From assembly GCA_964405265.1 (NCBI GenBank), contig CAYONC010000002.1, positions 123,680 through 187,679 of the forward strand: a DNA stretch of 64,000 nucleotides, given 5' to 3'. The notes beneath the pieces were generated by a model. That model saw only the letters and a list, made by a program, of their open reading frames with translations, did not search any database and was not told the DNA's origin. The position numbers were made by a program, and so were the translations under genes. Shown in pieces: positions 36,201 to 43,861 of the stretch; position 1 is the stretch's first letter, and every line of letters begins with the position of its first letter. Source of the DNA: Eshraghiella sp964405265. Its GTDB lineage: Bacteria; Bacillota; Clostridia; Lachnospirales; Lachnospiraceae.

Positions 36201-36535
36201 GTCGGTTTTAACATGACCAGTTTTTTTCTGACATCCTCCATCACTTTCCTGATTATGAGATTTTTGCCCGTATCGTCTATGGTATCCCCGGGTTCAACGG
36301 AAAGCTCGTCAAATATTCTGTATGTAAGCCTTCCGAAAGTAAGAACGTCAATATTAAAAACTCCGTGCCTTTCATGCATGCTTACGATTTTTTTCTGTGC
36401 CTGCAGGGATGACTGTTCCGGAACCATGAGAATAAATTTTTTCTCCGGTTCTGCAATGGCCCTTTCAATAAGGTGACGATAAAGTATGTATGTTTTTCCG
36501 CTTCCTGAAGCTCCCGATAATATTTTAACCGGCAT
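33230..36535 (-). CDS. addB: ATP-dependent helicase/nuclease subunit B
   Basis: AddB is the second nuclease subunit of AddAB, with an inactivated or partial helicase fold used for Chi recognition. The 1101-residue protein begins LSGASGSGKTYILYR (Walker A, about residues 6-15). It ends with a nuclease domain carrying VGKTDRIDIAEDEKG and IIDYKSGRN. The four iron-sulfur cysteines are split: one in KYAACAFSHFASYG and three in SCTYCPYGSICGF near the C-terminus. It is the first gene of the addB-addA pair. A plus-strand gene diverges from it after 52 bases. Confidence 0.97.
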   Translation of the reverse strand: MPVKILSGASGSGKTYILYRHLIERAIAEPEKKFILMVPEQSSLQAQKKIVSMHERHGVFNIDVLTFGRLTYRIFDELSVEPGDTIDDTGKNLIIRKVMEDVRKKLVMLKPTSGQGFISDIKSLISELKQYGISPEKLYEIAENTGGDRLRQKLKDIYVIYRAFSDSMEGRYVTVEDRTEMLDKIIEKSSMLKNSVIAFDGFTGFTPVQYRLIEKMTLMAEEVIFTVTASADVDYRHIYGEEELFYMSRTMVSGLGKMADRLKTEFTLEKIRPDEGQYRFKNSPELDFLEKNIFRYGRNTCREKKGSIHIACLPMMKEEIRYTASEILKKVRQEGMRFRDIGVIAGDMQEYGSEIAGIFEEAEIPYFMDMKRSLINNALVEYLRSAIDTVVRNYSYESVFRLLKNGLCDIPDEETDIFENYILALGIRGEKRYSEKFVRRFPGKTVDLQVINEIREKFMEKIRQFTEAVKGGKHTAACYVRAVYDFMESENLYEKVSALARECENASKMEELNKSYGQVIELLDRIYALLGEEELTLKEFSEILDAGFQEIKVGIIPPTSDCVLVGDFERSRFDNIKVLFVLGVNEGLIPKISGRGGLLSELERKKLSEAEVELAPGEREKAFTQNYYMYLNFTKPSEQLYLLYHGFDREGKETAPSRITGIFLKMFPELTVRKPADFTVKDYMAGKKGSLHVASEYGRLAKNDKEYQKLINCFMKKEEFRKRTEHFLNIYLRSLSEDILTEKSAEYLYGEMKKTGISRIEKYAACAFSHFASYGLELEERKIYELSPVDMGSLFHKALELTAVHLEQEGRSFAGLTDEERHDYVEKYVNEAAMDYNNSYFNDNSINAYMKKRITDIVCNTVWALGEQLKAGDFAPWKIEKAFSWECDEIEIVGKTDRIDIAEDEKGKYIKIIDYKSGRNSLNFDEIHAGVKLQLMLYLKTALMEFDGNAYAGGVLYNHIDNPLVSIGSPDEYNKSLLLKEYCPSGIVGYESVRHYDRDFEEKSDVIPVKCNKDGSISFNGSVETDEHLKLMADYSVKKMLSMVSEIKKGDIRVNPYKDSCTYCPYGSICGFRGKYRKIEKMDKDNKWQQFGWEEKNNGLD

Positions 36536-36587
36536 ATTTTTTCCTCGCTTTGAATATTAATTAGTAATCAGTTGTCTGGAGTATATC

Positions 36588-37022
36588 ATGAGTGCCAAAA
36601 CCAAAATAGTTGTATTCAGGCTTAAAGAACTGCTGCTTACGGCGGTATTTGTGATTTTAGCCGTTATACTTATCGTCCTTCTTATACTTATTGTCAGTGG
36701 AAAATCCCGTGAAAAATCGTCAGCCGTATCAGCTCTGACTTATTCACCCGGAATATATACCTCTTCAATAATACTGTCCTCAAATCCTGTGGACATAGAG
36801 GTTGTGGTGGACGAAAACCGTATTAAATCCATCGATCTGCTGAATTCATCCGATGCGGTCACTGCCATGTATCCTCTTATAACCACATCATTTGAAGAGG
36901 TATCGGAACAGATAATAAAAAATAATTCAACGGATCATGTTACTTATTCCGAAGACAGTAAATACACGTCCGTTGTTCTTATCAATGCCATTGAGCAGGC
37001 TCTGTCAAAGGCGTGCGGTTAA
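36588..37022 (+). CDS. Small membrane-anchored FMN-binding-like protein
   Basis: A 144-residue protein with one N-terminal transmembrane helix (about residues 14-37) and an outside domain. The domain starts YSPGIYTSSIILSSNPVDIEVVVDENRIKSIDLL and later reads VTYSEDSKYTSVVLINAIEQALSKA. This resembles the FMN-bind domain pattern (G-x-Y-T, V-x-I-x-V-D-x-N-x-I, then a T-S near the end where flavin may be linked through a threonine). The likeness is moderate and I see no firm flavinylation motif. It diverges from addB and converges on the dehydrogenase gene, so it stands alone. Confidence 0.6.
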   Translation: MSAKTKIVVFRLKELLLTAVFVILAVILIVLLILIVSGKSREKSSAVSALTYSPGIYTSSIILSSNPVDIEVVVDENRIKSIDLLNSSDAVTAMYPLITTSFEEVSEQIIKNNSTDHVTYSEDSKYTSVVLINAIEQALSKACG

Positions 37023-37025
37023 ACG

Positions 37026-37062
37026 GTCTGCCGCCGCTTGTGCCAGGACGGCGGCGGCAGAC
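37026..37062. terminator. GC-rich hairpin between convergent genes
   Basis: An 11-bp perfect stem pairs GTCTGCCGCCG (37026-37036) with CGGCGGCAGAC (37052-37062). It lies between the plus-strand FMN-binding-like gene and the minus-strand dehydrogenase. It has no good T-run on either side, so it may be a weak bidirectional terminator or an mRNA 3' end stabiliser. Confidence 0.5.
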
Positions 37063-37066
37063 GTAA

Positions 37067-38137
37067 TTACTGCAGATGAAATACTTTTTTTAATTTTTCA
37101 TCTTCCCGCAGTACACGTTTTGCCGCTTCCCTGTATTTTTCTTCGTGCAGATATGTATATCGGAACGGCTTAATTGACGGTGCGATGTCTATTGCCTTTT
37201 CATAATCATCTGCATTAAGGTTAAGCGTCTCAGCGTAATCCCAAAAGCCTGTATCCGTAAGTATAGTGTCCACTCTTTTATACCTGTGATCCTGCACCAC
37301 AGCCATAATGTATGTTGCAATTCCCACCTGTATTCCGTGAAGCTCCGGTCTTTCAAGAATCTTATCAAGTGCGTGAGATATCAGATGCTCACTGCCGCTC
37401 GTGGGTGCTGAGCTTCCCGCTATTTCATTGGCGATTCCGCTCATTGCAAGTGAATCAAGAAGCTCTTTCAGAAACAGAGGTTCATGAATGTCACTAAACG
37501 GGGTGCGTACAAAGCTGTTGACTGCTTTTTTTGCTATCATAAGTGCAAAATCATTTACCTTATCATATCCGTTCCTGTCTTCAAAAATCCAGTCATACAA
37601 CGCCGTTATTTTGGAAATCATGTCCCCTATTCCTGAATACAGGAATTTATCGGGTGCACTTTTTATTACCTCCGTATCAACAATTATGCCGTATGCAAGC
37701 TTCGCCGGCACCGAATGGCGGCGCCCGTTTATAATAAGTGATGCGCTGGCACTCGAAAAACCGTCACTTGAAGATGAGGTAGGTATGCTGATAAAAGGCA
37801 GTTTTTTAAGATATCCGGTATATTTTGCCGCATCGATTACCTTACCTCCTCCGATTCCTATTACCGCCTGTGTATGTACGGGAAGCGAAAATGCAAGATT
37901 CATAATATCATTGATATCCACCGTGTCCAGCTCCTGATACTCAAGAACTTCAACCTCTGCTTTTCTGAGGGAATCCATAACACGGCTTCCGAACATGTCA
38001 ATTAGTCCGTTCCCAAAGAAAATAACAACCTTCTTAAATCCTGACATTGCTAAAAATTCACCTGTTTTTTCCAATGCATTGCTCTCTATCTTAAGCAGTG
38101 TAGGTATTCCTATATGACTTCCGTTAATATTTCCCAT
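37067..38137 (-). CDS. Glycerol-1-phosphate dehydrogenase-like iron-containing dehydrogenase (AraM/EgsA type)
   Basis: A 356-residue member of the iron/Zn/Ni polyol dehydrogenase superfamily. NAD-binding is shown by VIGIGGGKVIDAAKY and IPTSSSSDGFSSASASL. The metal ligands lie in SGIGDMISK, GSEHLISHALD and LHGIQVGIAT. The pattern matches AraM/EgsA sn-glycerol-1-phosphate dehydrogenases better than glycerol dehydrogenase or classical alcohol dehydrogenases. AraM in Bacillus reduces DHAP to glycerol-1-phosphate for the PcrB pathway. No pcrB is visible here. It follows a HAD phosphatase by 15 bases, so the pair may make and dephosphorylate glycerol phosphate. That last step is inference. Confidence 0.8.
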   Translation of the reverse strand: MGNINGSHIGIPTLLKIESNALEKTGEFLAMSGFKKVVIFFGNGLIDMFGSRVMDSLRKAEVEVLEYQELDTVDINDIMNLAFSLPVHTQAVIGIGGGKVIDAAKYTGYLKKLPFISIPTSSSSDGFSSASASLIINGRRHSVPAKLAYGIIVDTEVIKSAPDKFLYSGIGDMISKITALYDWIFEDRNGYDKVNDFALMIAKKAVNSFVRTPFSDIHEPLFLKELLDSLAMSGIANEIAGSSAPTSGSEHLISHALDKILERPELHGIQVGIATYIMAVVQDHRYKRVDTILTDTGFWDYAETLNLNADDYEKAIDIAPSIKPFRYTYLHEEKYREAAKRVLREDEKLKKVFHLQ

Positions 38138-38152
38138 ACTAAACCTCCTTAT

Positions 38153-38785
38153 CTATATTACGGTTCCGACAATACCCGGAAGCTCTGATAATGAATTAAT
38201 TTCAGGTACTGCGTCACTTATTTTTCCAAATCCGTATTTTGCATGAATAAAGGGGATTCCGGCTTTCATGCTTGATTCATAATCACCCTGTATGTCTCCC
38301 ACATACACTCCGCGTTCCACATTGTTACGTTCCATGATAAGAGAGATGTTGTCATATTTTTGTCTGTTATTATTGCCAAAACATTCAATATCCTCAAACA
38401 AATCATGAAAACCGTAATAGTCAAGGAAGCTCTCTATGTATCCCGACTGACAGTTGCTCACGATATAAAGATGATATCCCATGTCAATAAGCTTTTCCAT
38501 GGTATTTCTCAGTTCCGGATAAAGCACTGCTCCGTTTTTACGAAGATATTCATTTTCATAATTTCCACAGATTTCTAACAGTTTCATGCTGTCCTCACGC
38601 TTTTCCCGTTTAAAAATCAGCTCTGCCAGCTCATCCATGGGCTTTCCCATGACTGCCATTATATCCCTGTCCGTAAGATGATATTCATATCCTGCTCCTG
38701 CTGCGGCTTCATTCCAGGATTCTGCAACCTGCCGTGCGGAATTCCACAAGGTGCCGTCCATATCAAAAATTATACCTTTTTTCAT
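38153..38785 (-). CDS. HAD superfamily phosphatase
   Basis: A 210-residue haloacid dehalogenase-type phosphatase. Motif I is IIFDMDGTLWNS (nucleophile D), with a helical cap after it. Motif II is YIVSNCQSGY and motifs III/IV are RGVYVGDIQGDYESSMKAG. It resembles the phosphoglycolate phosphatase/Gph-like group. The start is ATG 38783-38785 with a GGAGG at 38794-38798, 8 bases upstream. A longer frame to 38917 would read through the promoter. It is first in an operon with the glycerol-1-phosphate dehydrogenase-like gene. Confidence 0.88.
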   Translation of the reverse strand: MKKGIIFDMDGTLWNSARQVAESWNEAAAGAGYEYHLTDRDIMAVMGKPMDELAELIFKREKREDSMKLLEICGNYENEYLRKNGAVLYPELRNTMEKLIDMGYHLYIVSNCQSGYIESFLDYYGFHDLFEDIECFGNNNRQKYDNISLIMERNNVERGVYVGDIQGDYESSMKAGIPFIHAKYGFGKISDAVPEINSLSELPGIVGTVI

Positions 38786-38820
38786 ATTCCGAACCTCCAC
38801 AAATATTCTCATTCTTATTA

Positions 38821-38848
38821 ATTTTATCATACAGAAATTATTCTGCAA
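38821..38848 (-). promoter_or_regulatory. Promoter for the HAD-dehydrogenase pair
   Basis: TTGCAG (38843-38848), 16 bases and TAAAAT (38821-38826) on the minus strand, placed 36 bases before the HAD start and just after the terminator of the lipoprotein gene. Confidence 0.6.
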
Positions 38849-38873
38849 TAAAATTATTACGGACATCCGGCAG

Positions 38874-38911
38874 AAAAAAAACGGTGCACCCCGACAGAGG
38901 CTGCACCGTTT
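38874..38911 (-). terminator. Terminator after the small lipoprotein gene
   Basis: A perfect 10-bp stem pairs AAACGGTGCA (38879-38888) with TGCACCGTTT (38902-38911). In the minus direction it is followed by a run of T. It ends the transcript of the lipoprotein gene 16 bases after its stop. Confidence 0.88.
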
Positions 38912-38926
38912 CTGCATTTTACTTCA

Positions 38927-39187
38927 TCAGTCAAAAACATCTTCTGCTGCAGTTACCGCATCTTCTATAATATCTGCTGCATCAGTAACAAGGTCATTAA
39001 TGATTCCTCCGTTACCGGTTTCTTTATTGTTTTTTCCTGAAGTCTGCTTTTCACCGGATACTGACGTATTTCTCTGTGTATCTGTTGAGCTTTCTCCCTC
39101 ACTCCCGCTGTCATTGCCGCAGGCTGTAAAAATACACATTGATAATGTCATAAGGCACCCGAAAACCAGATATTTTAATTTTCTCAT
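38927..39187 (-). CDS. Small lipoprotein of unknown function
   Basis: An 86-residue protein with a lipoprotein signal peptide: basic start MRKLKYL, hydrophobic stretch, and lipobox FTAC with the lipidated cysteine at residue 23. The mature part is a low-complexity linker rich in S, G, T, N and E, followed by a short acidic helix (NDLVTDAADIIEDAVTAAEDVFD). No known domain is recognised. AAAGGAG lies 8 bases before the ATG. It sits downstream of dapB and ends at a strong terminator. Confidence 0.8.
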   Translation of the reverse strand: MRKLKYLVFGCLMTLSMCIFTACGNDSGSEGESSTDTQRNTSVSGEKQTSGKNNKETGNGGIINDLVTDAADIIEDAVTAAEDVFD

Positions 39188-39245
39188 ATTCTCTGCTCCT
39201 TTACTAATCTTACATGGTTAGTGTTAGCAGAATCATAAAAAATTA

Positions 39246-40001
39246 TTACCCTGTTACGTCCTTCATTGAATAATATCCTGCCGGCTTTCCTTTCAGGAAT
39301 TTTGCAGCCTCAATTGCTCCTTTTCCGAATACGGTTCTTGAATATGCTCTGTGCGAGAAGGTAATAACCTCATCTTCTCCCGCAAATATGACATCATGGT
39401 CACCTACTATTGTTCCGCCCCTTACGGCTGAAAAACCTATTTCATTCTTAGGTCTCTGCATTCTGTCACTGCTTCTGTCGTATCTGTATTCATATTTTTC
39501 AGGAAGGCTTTCATTAACCGCATCCGCAAGTGCTATCGCAGTTCCGCTCGGTGCATCAAGCTTAAAGTGATGATGCTTTTCAACTATCTCAATATCGAAT
39601 CCTGCCTCGGCAAGCATCGGTGATACTGACTTTAATACCTTAAAGAGTACATTTATTCCCAGCGACATATTGGCGGATTTCAATACAGCGGTTTTTGCCG
39701 ACACTTCCTCAACCCTTTTGAGCTGTTCCTGAGAAAGACCGGTAGTACACAATACAACAGGTATATTCTTCTCCTCAACATAATCAAGAAGCCTGTCTGT
39801 TGCTTTTGCAGATGCAAAATCTATGATTACGTCTGCCGGAACATTACATTCCATAATATCATTAAATACCGGATAAGGCATGTTACCGTTATCTGCCATG
39901 TCAATTCCCGCAACTATGCTGACATCTTCATCAGCCGCTGCAAGCCCTGTTATTATCTGCCCCATTCTTCCGCAGCATCCGTTCATGATCACATTTACCA
40001 T
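39246..40001 (-). CDS. dapB: 4-hydroxy-tetrahydrodipicolinate reductase
   Basis: DapB reduces the DapA product with NAD(P)H on the way to diaminopimelate and lysine. The 251-residue protein starts VNVIMNGCCGRMGQII (nucleotide-binding loop; many members have G-x-x-G-x-x-G/M-G). It has the catalytic patch IVEKHHHFKLDAPSGTAIALADAV, VRGGTIVGDHDVIFAG and FSHRAYSRTVFGKGAI. It follows dapA by 24 bases, in the same riboswitch-controlled operon. Confidence 0.96.
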   Translation of the reverse strand: MVNVIMNGCCGRMGQIITGLAAADEDVSIVAGIDMADNGNMPYPVFNDIMECNVPADVIIDFASAKATDRLLDYVEEKNIPVVLCTTGLSQEQLKRVEEVSAKTAVLKSANMSLGINVLFKVLKSVSPMLAEAGFDIEIVEKHHHFKLDAPSGTAIALADAVNESLPEKYEYRYDRSSDRMQRPKNEIGFSAVRGGTIVGDHDVIFAGEDEVITFSHRAYSRTVFGKGAIEAAKFLKGKPAGYYSMKDVTG

Positions 40002-40025
40002 TATTCTAACCTCTTTTCTGACGGA

Positions 40026-40913
40026 TTATCCCATAAGCCCGTAATTCTTCATTGCATTCTTTAATTTTTCAAGATTGGCAGGCTCCATAGGGGTCAGCGG
40101 TCCTCTGAGCGGTCCTGCCTCAAATCCCATAAGATTAAGTGCATGCTTAACAGGAATGGGATTAACTTCACAGAAGAGTGCTTTTATGAGTTCTATTGCT
40201 TCTAACTGTATCCTGCATGCTTTTTCAACGTCACCTTCAAGATACGATGCAACCATATCATGGGTCTGACGCGGTGCAACATTGGAAAGTACCGATATCA
40301 CACCTTTTCCTCCCAATGAAAGAATCGGCACAACCTGATCATCATTTCCGGAATAAATATCAAGCTTTCCTCCGGTAAGTGAGGCAAGCTCGGCCACCTG
40401 TGAAATATTGCCTGATGCTTCCTTTATTCCCACAATATTATCATACCTGTCAAAAATTGCAGCAGCAGTTGCCGGAAGTATATTACATCCCGTTCTGCTT
40501 GGAACATTATACATTATAATCGGAATTTTTACGGATTCGGCAACGGCTCCAAAATATTCCATAAGTCCTTTCTGGGTTGCCTTATTGTAATACGGGGTTA
40601 CGGTAAGAAGTCCGTCAGCTCCCGCTTCTTCCGCTTCTCTTGAAAGCTCTATTGCAGTTGCCGTACAGTTGGAACCGGTTCCCGCTATTACCGGTATTCT
40701 GTGATTAACCTGTTCCACACAGAATCTTATAACCTTCTTGTGCTCATCCTCAGTCAGCGTTGCGGCTTCACCGGTTGTTCCGCATATAATGATACTGTCT
40801 GTTCCATTAGCAATCTGAAATTCAATAAGCTCTGCTAATTTTTCATAATTAACGCTTCCATCAGCGTTCATTGGCGTGACTATTGCCACACCTGCACCTG
40901 TAAATAATGACAT
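40026..40913 (-). CDS. dapA: 4-hydroxy-tetrahydrodipicolinate synthase
   Basis: DapA condenses pyruvate with aspartate semialdehyde, the entry to lysine and diaminopimelate. It is a TIM-barrel class I aldolase of 295 residues. The Schiff-base lysine is K164 in VGIKEASGN, the tyrosine Y135 lies in MYNVPSRTGCN, and the threonine pair is in CGTTGEAATLT. AAGGAGG is present 9 bases before the ATG. It is the first gene after a lysine riboswitch and its terminator, so its expression should fall when lysine is high. Confidence 0.97.
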   Translation of the reverse strand: MSLFTGAGVAIVTPMNADGSVNYEKLAELIEFQIANGTDSIIICGTTGEAATLTEDEHKKVIRFCVEQVNHRIPVIAGTGSNCTATAIELSREAEEAGADGLLTVTPYYNKATQKGLMEYFGAVAESVKIPIIMYNVPSRTGCNILPATAAAIFDRYDNIVGIKEASGNISQVAELASLTGGKLDIYSGNDDQVVPILSLGGKGVISVLSNVAPRQTHDMVASYLEGDVEKACRIQLEAIELIKALFCEVNPIPVKHALNLMGFEAGPLRGPLTPMEPANLEKLKNAMKNYGLMG

Positions 40914-40941
40914 GGCACATCCTCCTTGATATTTATTTCAG

Positions 40942-40972
40942 ATAAAAAAGAGAGTTGACGGGCTCGCCAACT
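40942..40972 (-). terminator. Riboswitch-controlled terminator before dapA
   Basis: On the minus strand AGAGTTG (40966-40972) pairs with CAACTCT (40949-40955) and is followed by TTTTTT (40942-40947). It stands 29 bases before dapA. Its 5' arm overlaps by two bases an antiterminator strand (40971-40978) that pairs with 41002-41009. Confidence 0.9.
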
Positions 40973-41001
40973 CTTAAAGTCATAACATTCTGTTGAAGTA
41001 T

Positions 41002-41175
41002 ACTTTAAGTAGCTCCCCATCTTACGATGACAGTCATATATCTGTTAAATATATGCCCAGCCTGCATGAATTCAGGTTCATGCCGCTTCGGCGCCGTTCC
41101 CTTTCATAAGTGCTCATCTATGCCTGACATATCCCACGGACTACTGATGAACAGCGCAACCTCTACTTCTATATC
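41002..41175 (-). ncRNA. Lysine riboswitch (L-box) aptamer upstream of dapA-dapB
   Basis: The minus-strand leader shows the L-box conserved blocks in order: AGAGGTTGCG (41155-41164), a GGAACGGCGCCGAAGC block (within 41085-41105), GGCTGGGCATAT, then GACTGTCATC and GATGGGGAGC. Helix P1 pairs AAGTAG (41163-41168) with CTACTT (41007-41012). The 3' strand of P1 continues into CTTAAAGT (41002-41009), which can pair perfectly with ACTTTAAG (40971-40978) as an antiterminator. So lysine binding, which keeps P1 closed, would release the terminator. The blocks and the switch helices are visible; ligand binding is inferred from the known class. Confidence 0.92.
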
Positions 41176-41219
41176 TTCATAAATTTTAGCATTGCACCAT
41201 ATGCATGTCAATACCTTTT

Positions 41220-41852
41220 TTATTCTTCATCCACACATTCAATTTTGCTCACGGAAACTTCGTATGCAATACGTTTTTCACATTCTTCCTCATTGATTTT
41301 TTTAGTGTATTCCCTGCTCTGAATCCGTCCGAAAATCCTTATGTGGCTGCCCACTTCAAAGCCGGCGGCGAATCTTGCATTTCTTCCCCAAGCAATGCAC
41401 GGAATGTAATCGGATTTTCCGTATGGTCTGTTTACGGCTATCAGAATGTCGGCAATTTCTCTCCCAAGCGGTGTTTTCCTGTATACGGACGGCTTACAGA
41501 TATAACCGTCAAGGAATATCTGATTAGTACTGTTTTCCTCCATATAATCATCAAGGAACTGCAGTTCCCTCACAAATATTGAAAGTACAAGCCTGTTTCT
41601 TGTTTCTTCGTGCCTGTTATACGAGCGAAACTGTCCCGATGCCTCAATTATGACTCCTCTTAAGTCCTCCGTTACATCAACAAGCCTTTCAGATACCATA
41701 AGCGGAATAATATCCACACTGTCGGATAAACGGTTTACGGAAATATTCAGTGTGTAAAATCCCTCTCCGTAGACCTCATGGCTGTACTCAAATTCCGATA
41801 CAACCTCACCTATAATCGTTACCCTGTTGTTTTCAATAACCTTATCAATCAT
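41220..41852 (-). CDS. Tandem OB-fold single-stranded DNA-binding-like protein
   Basis: A 210-residue protein with two SSB-like OB folds. The first starts NNRVTIIGEVVSEFEYSHEVYGEGFYTLNISV and the second NQIFLDGYICKPSVYRKTPLGREIADILIAV, followed by YIPCIAWGRNARFAAGF and VGSHIRIFGRIQSREY, close to ordinary SSB. The C-terminus ends in an acidic patch (CVDEE) rather than the classic DDDIPF tip. The start is ATG 41850-41852 (MIDKVIEN) with a GGGAG upstream. It probably binds single-stranded DNA as an accessory SSB, but this is inferred. It lies between typA (divergent) and the dapA leader. Confidence 0.8.
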   Translation of the reverse strand: MIDKVIENNRVTIIGEVVSEFEYSHEVYGEGFYTLNISVNRLSDSVDIIPLMVSERLVDVTEDLRGVIIEASGQFRSYNRHEETRNRLVLSIFVRELQFLDDYMEENSTNQIFLDGYICKPSVYRKTPLGREIADILIAVNRPYGKSDYIPCIAWGRNARFAAGFEVGSHIRIFGRIQSREYTKKINEEECEKRIAYEVSVSKIECVDEE

Positions 41853-41957
41853 CTTTGTATTTCTCCCTTCTTTTTGCACTCCGGATATTCCGGATTCTGT
41901 CTGATAATTTTATCAATATTATTTATATGCAGATATTAATTGTTTTAGAACAAAAAC

Positions 41958-41985
41958 TTGTAAAATGTTAAATATATGTTAAAAT
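41958..41985 (+). promoter_or_regulatory. Promoter for typA
   Basis: TTGTAA (41958-41963), 16 bases and TAAAAT (41980-41985), about 42 bases before the typA ATG. Confidence 0.6.
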
Positions 41986-42027
41986 GTTATGGTTGCTTGT
42001 ATGATTTTATATAAATGGAGGCGTTTT

Positions 42028-43851
42028 ATGATTACAAAACGTGATGATGTTCGTAACATTGCAATAATAGCACATGTTGACCATGGAAAAACAACCCTTG
42101 TTGACGAACTTTTAAAACAGAGCGGTACCTTCAGGGCAAATCAGGAGGTTGCCGACCGTGTTATGGATTCTAACGATATTGAACGTGAAAGAGGTATAAC
42201 CATACTTTCAAAGAATACCGCTGTACAATATAAGGATACCAAAATCAATATTATTGACACTCCGGGCCATGCTGATTTCGGCGGTGAAGTAGAGCGTGTT
42301 CTCAAAATGGTAAACGGAGTAATTCTGGTCGTTGATGCATATGAGGGCGTTATGCCTCAGACCAAGTTCGTTCTTCACAAAGCACTTGAGCTTGACCTTG
42401 ACCTTATTGTATGTGTCAATAAAATTGACCGCCCGGAAGCCAGACCGGCAGAAGTTGTTGATGAGGTGCTTGAGCTTCTTCTTGAACTTGATGCCAATGA
42501 CAAACAGCTTGACTGTCCTTTTATATTTGCATCTGCAAGAGAAGGCTTTGCAAAATACAGCATTGAAGATTCTTCCGATAACCTTGAGCCGTTATTTGAG
42601 ACAATTATCAGTCATATTCCGGGACCTGAGGGGGATGAGGATGCACCTCTCCAGCTTCTTATAAGCACCATAGATTACAATGACTATGTCGGACGTATAG
42701 GTGTAGGAAAAATAGAAAATGGAAAAATCCGTGTTAACCAGGAAGTTATGCTTGTAAACCACCATGATGAAAGCAGACATCAGCGTGTTAAAATAACTAA
42801 ATTATACGAATTCAGCGGTCTTGCAAAGGCAGAGGTTGCAGAGGCCCCGATGGGCTCAATAGTTGCAATTTCCGGCATAACGGATCTTATCATCGGTGAT
42901 ACCGTATGTTCTCCGGAAAATCCGGTATCAATACCTTTCCAGAAAATTTCCGAGCCTACAATTGCAATGAATTTCATGGTAAATGATTCACCTCTTGCAG
43001 GTCAGGAGGGTAAATTCGTTACTTCAAGACATTTAAGGGAGCGTCTTTTCAGAGAGCTTAATACTGACGTAAGTCTGAGGGTTGAAGAAACTGATGACAT
43101 GAACTGTTTTAAGGTTTCAGGACGTGGCGAGCTCCATCTTTCCGTTCTGATTGAAAACATGAGACGTGAAGGATATGAGTTTGCCGTCAGCAAGGCAGAA
43201 GTTCTCTATCATTATGATGAACGCGGAAGTAAGCTTGAACCAATGGAAGTCGCATATGTGGACGTTCCGGATGACTGTTCGGGGACCGTGATACAGAAAT
43301 TAAGCATGCGTAAGGGGGAACTTAACGGCATGGCTCCCCTTAACGGCGGAACAACCAGACTGGAATTTTCAATTCCTTCAAGAGGATTAATCGGATACAC
43401 CAATGAATTTCTTACCGATACCAAGGGAAGCGGTGTCATTAATACCATGTTCGACGGATACGGTCCGTACAAGGGAGACCTTTCATACCGCAAACAGGGG
43501 TCTCTCATAGCTTTTGAGAATGGTGAGGCAATTACCTACGGTTTATTCAATGCCCAGGAAAGAGGTACTCTTTTTATAGGGCCGGGTGAAAAAGTATATG
43601 CAGGAATGATTGTCGGTCAGACAGGCCGTTCTGATGATATTGAGGTTAATGTCTGCAAGACAAAGCATCTTACCAACACACGTTCTTCAAGTGCTGATGA
43701 TGCGTTAAGGCTGATACCGCCAAGAATACTGAGTCTTGAGCAGTCTCTTGAATTTATTGACACGGATGAGCTTCTTGAAGTTACTCCTAAGAATTTAAGA
43801 ATTCGAAAGAAAATTCTTGACCATACCGCAAGATACAGATCTAAAAAATAA
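42028..43851 (+). CDS. typA: Ribosome-associated GTPase TypA/BipA
   Basis: TypA is an EF-G-like translational GTPase that binds the ribosome and aids 50S assembly and stress growth. The 607-residue protein has P-loop AHVDHGKTTLVDELL, ERERGITI, DTPGHADFGGEVERV and VNKIDRPEARP. Its specific C-terminal domain has SRGLIGYTNEFLTDTKGSG and NTRSSSADDALRL. The start is ATG 42028 (MITKRDDVRNIAII), with a GGAGG 6 bases upstream. The earlier ATG at 41989 lies before that ribosome site. A strong bidirectional terminator follows. Confidence 0.97.
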   Translation: MITKRDDVRNIAIIAHVDHGKTTLVDELLKQSGTFRANQEVADRVMDSNDIERERGITILSKNTAVQYKDTKINIIDTPGHADFGGEVERVLKMVNGVILVVDAYEGVMPQTKFVLHKALELDLDLIVCVNKIDRPEARPAEVVDEVLELLLELDANDKQLDCPFIFASAREGFAKYSIEDSSDNLEPLFETIISHIPGPEGDEDAPLQLLISTIDYNDYVGRIGVGKIENGKIRVNQEVMLVNHHDESRHQRVKITKLYEFSGLAKAEVAEAPMGSIVAISGITDLIIGDTVCSPENPVSIPFQKISEPTIAMNFMVNDSPLAGQEGKFVTSRHLRERLFRELNTDVSLRVEETDDMNCFKVSGRGELHLSVLIENMRREGYEFAVSKAEVLYHYDERGSKLEPMEVAYVDVPDDCSGTVIQKLSMRKGELNGMAPLNGGTTRLEFSIPSRGLIGYTNEFLTDTKGSGVINTMFDGYGPYKGDLSYRKQGSLIAFENGEAITYGLFNAQERGTLFIGPGEKVYAGMIVGQTGRSDDIEVNVCKTKHLTNTRSSSADDALRLIPPRILSLEQSLEFIDTDELLEVTPKNLRIRKKILDHTARYRSKK

Positions 43852-43861
43852 GTTCTAAAAA

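Noticed and set aside
38786..38917. N-terminal extension of the HAD phosphatase.
   Set aside because: It would cross the predicted promoter and the lipoprotein terminator; the product is cysteine-rich and unlike the family, and the ribosome site supports the ATG at 38785.
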